From: Euryodendron excelsum
Taxonomy: Eukaryota; Streptophyta; Magnoliopsida; Ericales; Pentaphylacaceae
NCBI GenBank assembly: GCA_033060915.1
Contig: CM065397.1
Coordinates: forward strand, 16,615,501 to 16,679,500
Length of the DNA: 64,000 nt
Direction of reading: 5' to 3'
Made by a program: the position numbers and the translations under genes. The notes below the pieces were generated by a model, which saw only the letters and a list, made by a program, of their open reading frames with translations, was not told the DNA's origin and ran no database searches. Every line of letters starts with the position of its first letter. Within the stretch, counting starts at the first letter, position 1. Shown here piece after piece: positions 58,605 to 64,000 of this stretch.

Positions 58605-59616
58605 CTCAATCCTTGTAATACCGCTACTTTCTTCAAAACAACCTATCTACATCATTTGTTTTGTTAAAAAAAAAAATCTTTGATTTAAAAACTTAAAGAA
58701 AACCTACAACAAGTACGAAACTTTGCTGCGAATGGAGAATGATGAAAAACGAAATTATACTGTTGTTAAAATAACATTATAAATTTTTTCTTTCTTATCA
58801 TTTCTAGATTTGAACATGTAAAGTTATAAAAGCTGTACAATTTATTGAAATTCAATCAGCACTGTTGTAGAATCCTTCAATAACTAATAGCCGTGATGAT
58901 CGAAGACATTGACTAGCTTAACTAGTTAAAGTTTGTGATAAGGGATAGTAGAAAACTAAAATAAATTCCCACCCCCATTCAGTTGGTGGTAGCGGACAAC
59001 CATTGTGTAGCCCATCACCGTCCAACAAGAAATGTTGCACCACGGAACTTATCATAAGTACCAAAAATCATCCACGGTCACACTACATTATCATGCTTAA
59101 GTGGTGTGACAGTTTATTTACAACATTCTATATGAATGAAATTGTGACATTTGGTGTGTAAATATTTCAACAACCTGAATTTTTAGAATAGTGAAGAGAT
59201 TAAAAAAACATCCTATCAAACTTTGCCATATAATATTTTTTCTTAAAAGTCTTTTCACTACTTCACAAACTCAAGTTACTAATATATCCACACACTACAT
59301 GTCATAATTTAATAGGAATTACCACCGAGTGCTCAGTACTACCTGACCACTAAACTTTTTTCTCATATATAGAGAGATAACATTTTTTAGAAAATTGTAG
59401 GCATTATTCAAACTGTATGGTGAATTTTTAAATTTAAAATTTTCACCATGTAAAAATTTTTACACATTCACAATTTAAATAGAATGTCACACTAAAAAAC
59501 CATGATAACGTAATATGACAGTCACGATAATTACTCCATAAGTACAATGCCTTTGCAGAAAATTTTTTGTTTTTGTTTTTTGGGCTAACACATAACCCAT
59601 CCGATGGAACTTGAAC
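58605..59616. repeat. Tandem-array unit, copy 2, right part
   Basis: Same block order as 42541-44442 without its LINE tail and MITE: 'aataccgctactttctt' (58618), 'gaatggagaatgatgaaaaacg' (58732), 'cccatcaccgtcc' (59010), 'gcttaagtggtgtgacagttta' (59094), 'taattactccataagtacaatgcc' (59527). Confidence 0.8.
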
Positions 59617-59790
59617 ATCCCTTTCTTTGTCTCTCATTCATTTCAGATTTCTTGCAAATTTCTCAAGTAAAGCCAGGAACAGATTCTCTTCCATGCTTGT
59701 ATTCTATACTAAGACGCTTTGGAAGGTGGCTCAAAGGTATATTCTGGAAGCACATTTTGTTTATTTTCTCTTTGAAAAAAGCACTTTTTG
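59617..59790. repeat. Tandem-array unit, copy 3, left part
   Basis: The opening block 'ctttgtctctcattcatttcag' and the following 80 bases recur nearly unchanged, then 'ggaaggtggctcaaag'. The unit fades after about 59790. Confidence 0.75.
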
Positions 59791-60212
59791 TTTATTTAAA
59801 CTTAAAAGAAGCCTTTCATTTATTTTTGCTTTTACCCATGTAAAAATCAAAGAAAATATAAAAGGGAATTTGCGTGCGGTTCCCAAAGCAAACAAATTTA
59901 GTAAAGAAGGCCCCTAACTAATAGTATTTAATTATTTATCCAAAAATAAATAAAAAAAACAACAGTATTTAACTTATTACGCTTATATAATCTCACTATT
60001 TATTTGAACACTACATTCATTTTTAGCCATGGATGTACAAAAGAAGAAAATAATAGAGGAATTTGTTTCCATAGCCAAAAAAGTTATATATTAACATTGT
60101 CATAGATGGAGTTTCTTTAATTAGGCACCATGAATGCAGCCCCTGTTAAAGCTTAAGTATGGAACTGTCCAATGCTTGCAAAAACTAATGATGTACATAA
60201 AATAATAAAAAA
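59791..60212. other. AT-rich spacer
   Basis: No recognised gene or repeat. Confidence 0.5.
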
Positions 60213-60835
60213 TGTAATTGTAAGTAGGATTTTTCGAGAAGACCTGGCCAATCACTCAAGCCAATATTGATGAGTCCAAACCCATTGCAAGAAAGAGAAG
60301 TTAGAATGGGTCGACCCTTATTGAGCCGAATGGGTCGACCCTTATTGAGCCGATCACATTCCGATGATTAAGTTAACAAGTTTAATCAAGAGTAGAATGA
60401 ATAAAAGTTATGTATACTTGAAGTTAATTGTCCATACCTGGCTCTTGAGGGCTTGGATATTTATAGTGTGATCGGTGGAGTGTTCTGCTTCTGGCCTACC
60501 AGCAGGTCATCATGGCCTGCTGGGTAGGCATCATCATATGCCGCCGACTGACTGCATGCAAAGTCTATCTTACCGTCGCTGAAGAATTCGGCTGATCGGA
60601 CGTGCAAGTCGATGTCGCGTGGGGAGCCGCTGGCGCATTTAATGCGGGTCAACTCCGCATTTAATGCTCTGAGACCACTAGTGGTTTGGGCTCCTCCTTC
60701 GCGGTTTGGGCCATGGTCGGCACCTTGGGCTGGACCGTTCTTTAGTGCTTGATTTGGGCCGCCTAGCAGCACAGCATCAATGTCATGTTGATTGGGCCTA
60801 ACCAGGTGGATTGGGCCGTGTGTTTTTATCCCACA
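60213..60835 (-). repeat. 3' LTR of Tat-like gypsy element
   Basis: On the minus strand: PPT ATGGCTGGGGGCAAT (60850-60836), the start TGTGGGATAAAAACAC at 60835, TATAAATA (about 60461-60454), and a probable end CAATTACA at 60213. A 23-bp direct repeat containing GGGTCGACCC occurs twice at 60303-60350. The partner LTR lies beyond the window, so the TSD is untested and the left edge is approximate. Confidence 0.6.
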
Positions 60836-61070
60836 ATTGCCCCCAGCCATTGCGTCATTTCTGAATCTTTAAGCGGCCAAGGGCTGTAGCGGGTTCATAA
60901 TGGCACCCTCTCAAGTGTGTGACAGTTTCTTCGGTTTTCTAGGCCACATGGACGGCGGGGATTGAAAGCCCTATTGATGGGCTACCATCGAATCGACGGC
61001 TGATGTGACGGTTTGAGGGGGAGACATGATTGCTACCGTTTCCCCGCACACGAACCGACGACTTGGATAC
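60836..61070 (-). other. PPT and spacer of Tat-like element
   Basis: PPT next to the LTR, then GC-balanced sequence carrying, on the plus strand, the promoter of the antisense ORF. Confidence 0.5.
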
Positions 61071-62249
61071 ATATAAAAGAAGGACGCCTTTTTTGGTGAA
61101 AGGCACTTCGTCTTTCTTTGTCTCTCTGTCTAGTGTGTGCGTTGCCAGTCTCGACTCCCACCATTGTAAGTCTTTCTCAGCCCACATATCTTTCACTCTT
61201 CGCTTTGTTTTGCTTCTTGTTCTCGACAGTTGTCCCCTGATGACATCCCTTCTTAAGAAAAAGGTCCCCTGGAACCCAAGAAGCCAAGGGTCGGTGTTAG
61301 AAAAGGCGCGGTGGAGGAAGTCGGCGAGGTTGTTACGGTTACACCGGATATTTTGGGCCGTCCTATGACGACGGCTGACTCAATGATCGACCAAGCCGAG
61401 GTTACTTTTGGCGTCATGAAGAGTGTTCTTCAAAAGAAGGATATGGCTAAGTTGGGTGTGGTAAGCGACACAGGCGTCTTCATGGCGGCATTCCATGATT
61501 CTCTGCTAGTAAGTCGGCATAACCCTTCAATTTGTTTAGAGATTTTCACTCATATTTGTTTTAACACAAACTTTTACTTTTTTGTGTAGGGTTGCTTGAA
61601 TTCACTGGAGGCAATGAGCCGCTACTAGAAACTCGCCGAGGAGCACCGTCACCTCATAGAAGAACACGGTTGTTTAAAGAAAGAGTGGATCGATGCTAAT
61701 AAAAATCGAATCACCTTTAGAAAACAGGCCTAACAAGCTTCTGCCGAACTCAAGATGGCGTAAGCAGACTACGAAAAGAGAGATAGGGAGGTCACCGATC
61801 TCCAAAAGTAATTCGATGTGCAATCTGTCAATTTGTACAAAGCAAAGTCGGAGATCAAGGCACTCCAAGCTGAAGTGGCTAAGCTAATGGTAGACGAAAA
61901 GGCCATAATGATGAGGGGTGAAGAAAAGGCGGCCAGCAACCTGGCCATTGAGATGACGGATCTAAGCTGTGTCATCTTCCGACAGGGCTGGAACGGCTCC
62001 CTTCTTGCTGCTGGGGTGGACAAGTCCTTTGATGTCTGGCACTTGTGCCCTGATTACTTTGACACTATTAAGGACGGCGTTGTCCACCCAAAGAAGGTGA
62101 TAGCCAACGTCGAGCATCAAAGACAGCTCGTCTTGGAGACTGTTGCCGAAAGGGAGAAGGCTGCTGCTAAATCATCTAAGGCTGTGGAAGTGAACGCAGA
62201 TAACTCAGCAGAGAAGTCGGCACAGCTGGGGGAGAAGTCGGCAGAGTGA
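61071..62249 (+). pseudogene. Antisense ORF of Tat-like element, two introns
   Basis: Plus strand, opposite to pol. TATA box ATATAAAAG (61071), a leader intron GTAAGT...CAG (61166-61229), ATG 61240 (MTSLLKKK), one frameshift in an A run (about 61256), then GPLEPKKPR...VTPDILGRP, DQAEVTFGVMKSVLQKK, a second intron GTAAGT...GTAG (61509-61589), and a coiled-coil C-terminus to 62249 (KAKSEIKALQAEVAKL, WHLCPDYFD). Four stops in exon 3 sit where Gln codons are expected. It resembles the plant 'putative gypsy type transposon' family (from memory). Extra antisense ORFs are known in Tat elements; function unknown. Confidence 0.7.
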
Positions 62250-62419
62250 TAGAGTTGTATTTTCCCCTTTTTGGATATCTTGTGTAACAAACCTCCCCAC
62301 ATTTAATGAAAGTTTTTGCCTTTGTCTTGATATCATTTTCACTTGGTGAATGTTTAAGCAGCTTGTTTGATTGCTGAAATTCATTTCTCCTTATGTTTGT
62401 ACAGTTTTCTTTCTTTGTC

Positions 62420-62892
62420 GACCTGTCCAACTTGGACAGGACCAAGTTCTTACACTTGGTTTTTGTGGCCTTATTTGGCCGACTTGTCCAACTTAGATAG
62501 GACTAAGTTTTTACACTTGGTTTTTGTGGTTTCTTTGGCCGACCTGTCCAACTTGGACAGGACCAAATTCTTACACTTGGGTTTTATAGCCTTTTTTGGC
62601 CGACCTGTCCAACTTGGACAGGACCAAGTTCTTACACTTGGTTTTTGTGGCCTTCTTTGGCCGACCTGCCCAACTTAGACAGGACCAAGTTCTTACACTT
62701 GGTTTTTGTGGCCTTCTTTGGCCGACCTCTCCAACTTGGACAGGACCAAGTTCTTACACTTGGTTTTTGTGGCCTTCTTTGGCCGACCTGTCCAACTTAG
62801 ACAGGACCAAGTTTTTACATTTGGTTTTTGTGGCCTTCTTTGGCCGACCTGTCCAACTTGGATAGGACCAAGTTTTTACACTTGGTTTTTGT
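62420..62892. repeat. 61-bp tandem array, eight copies, double hairpin
   Basis: Units start at 62420, 62481, 62541, 62602, 62663, 62724, 62785 and 62846. Each has two inverted repeats: CTGTCCAA-C-TTGGACAG and ACCAAG-n8-CTTGGT. Few substitutions between units. It sits between pol and the antisense ORF, where it separates the two convergent transcripts. Short frames across it are artefacts of the period. Confidence 0.95.
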
Positions 62893-63000
62893 TTAGTCCA
62901 ACAGTGCTCTGAGTAGATTTGTTTGAACAACTTTATTTTCCACTAATCTCATAAAAGTTTTATACACTCGTTGAGTTGTTACATCATATGGGATCATACA

Positions 63001-64000
63001 CTAGTGGTAGAACTTCTTCAAGTTGTTTGCATTCCAAGGCCGAGGCAATTGTCTTCCCTCTTCAACAGTTTCCAATCGGTATGCGCCGACGCCGATTTGG
63101 GATGCCACTCTGTATGGGCCCTCCTAGTTGGGGCTGAGCTTGCCATCCGCTGGGTTCTTTGTTGCCCCCAGTACCTTTCCTAGAATTAGGTCACCTAGAG
63201 AAAAGTTTCTCAGACAAACCCGTTTATTCTAGGAATGACTTAACTGCTGCTGATATTTTGTAAGTCTGATCAGGGCAGCTTCCCTTTTTTCTTCGATAAG
63301 ATCTAGATCCTTGGCCAGAGTGTGGTCATTGAGTTCGGTATTGAATGCTGCCGATCTGATCGTTGGTAGCCCTACCTCCAAAGGTATAACTGCTTCCACC
63401 CCGTAGGCCAAAGAGAAGGGGGTTTGGCCGGTAGATCTTCTTGGGGTAATTCTATAGGACCACAGGACACTGGATAGCTTCTCTACCTATTTTCCCTTAG
63501 CTCTCTCTAGCCGCTTTTTAATCCTATTGAACATAGTTTTGTTTGAAATCTCGGCTTGCCCATTGCACTGTGGATAAGTTGGTGTTGAATAATAGTTTCT
63601 AATCCCGAGCTCCTCACAAAATGATCTAAACATGTTGCCATCAAATTGGGTGTCGTTATCCAAGACAATGGCACGAGGGATGCCGAATCTCGTTACTATA
63701 CTCTTTCATGTGAACCTTTTAGCGTCGATCTCTCTGATGTTTGACAAGGGCTCTGCTTCTGCCCATTTAGTGAAGTAGTCAGTCGCCACAGTGAGGAACC
63801 TTTTATTACCCGGAGCTCGGGGCAAAGGCCCGACTATGTCTAGTCCCCACTAAGCGAAAGACCAAGGACTGGTAATGGTTGCGAGATCCTCAGTAGGCTA
63901 ATGTATGATGGGAGAGTACCTTTGACACTTTTCACACTTTAGGACGTACTGGGCTGCGTCTTTTTACATATAGGGCCACCAGTATCCTTGTGAGATAGCT
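63001..64000 (-). pseudogene. Integrase of Tat-like gypsy element, partial
   Basis: Runs off the right edge. On the minus strand: zinc-binding end (CEKCQRYSP), catalytic Asp in GLDIVGPLPRAPGNKRF (about 63848), Asp in VLDNDTQFDGNMF (about 63670), Glu in NGQAEISNKT (about 63575), then YGVEAVIPLEVGLPT (63411) and a C-terminal NWEGPYRV, ending NNLKKFYH stop at 63001. At least five in-frame stops, mostly at former Gln/Arg/Trp-type positions. No chromodomain, consistent with Tat. Confidence 0.85.

Noticed and set aside
60461..60850. 129-codon minus-strand ORF
   Set aside because: It lies across the Tat-like LTR and PPT, contains the U3 region, and shows no family resemblance; a chance frame in GC-richer DNA.
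62420..62892. Possible CRISPR-like array
   Set aside because: Direct repeats without unique spacers in a plant retrotransposon; it is a simple tandem repeat.
62367..62912. Overlapping plus-strand ORFs with repeating peptides
   Set aside because: They are products of the 61-bp tandem array read in all frames.

Overview
This is a repeat-dominated stretch of plant nuclear DNA, almost certainly from a flowering plant. The basis is plant-type LTR retrotransposons (Ty3/gypsy with an Asp-tRNA primer site, Ty1/copia with an initiator-Met-tRNA primer site), a plant F-box/DUF295 gene, GT-AG introns, Helitron- and hAT-like remnants, AT-rich spacers and long (CT)n microsatellites. The species cannot be named from the sequence. 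I see no tRNA, rRNA or CRISPR locus and no viral genome.

Layout. 1-7.4 kb: AT-rich spacer with Helitron-like ends, a 214-216 bp tandem duplication, and a broken copy (5638-6393) of the 5' part of the F-box gene. 7.6-25.1 kb: an old minus-strand Athila-like gypsy element (element B). Its gag is split by two nested solo LTRs, a 4.4-kb Tat/Ogre-like one (16502-20936) and a 2.0-kb copia one (21029-23031). Both have target-site duplications, and removing them restores gag continuity. 26.8-28.9 kb: the only host gene recognised, an F-box/DUF295 gene with a 5' intron and two mutually cancelling frameshifts. 29.7-41.9 kb: a plus-strand, structurally complete Athila-like element (element A, 12.2 kb) with two LTRs, PBS, PPT, gag-pol and an extra 3' ORF. 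Its pol lacks the reverse-transcriptase core and carries stops. 29.6-59.7 kb: a host tandem array of a roughly 2-kb unit, at least three units, cut apart by element A, a LINE 3' end, a hAT-like MITE, a LINE ORF1 fragment, copia debris, two solo LTRs (48740-49560, 50566-52179) and a 5.4-kb copia element (52933-58360, TSD ATTTT). 60.2-64 kb: the 3' half of a minus-strand Tat-like gypsy element running off the window. It has an integrase, a 61-bp double-hairpin tandem array, an antisense intron-containing ORF and an LTR.

Common themes. Several otherwise unrelated LTR families carry arrays of short self-complementary motifs, mostly just upstream of a TATA box: CCGATCGATCGG, CCGTGCGCACGG, GAGTCGACTC, TGGCAAGTGCCA, and GGGTCGACCC (the last lies downstream of its TATA). 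In both Athila-like elements the same palindromic array also occurs inside the element, upstream of a TATA-like box and the extra 3' ORF, which looks like an LTR-style promoter serving that ORF. The three Athila-like LTRs that keep their first bases begin with a short hairpin whose stem is kept while its bases differ. Nearly all the stop codons checked are one C-to-T change from Gln, Arg or Trp codons, as expected of methylated, silenced repeats.
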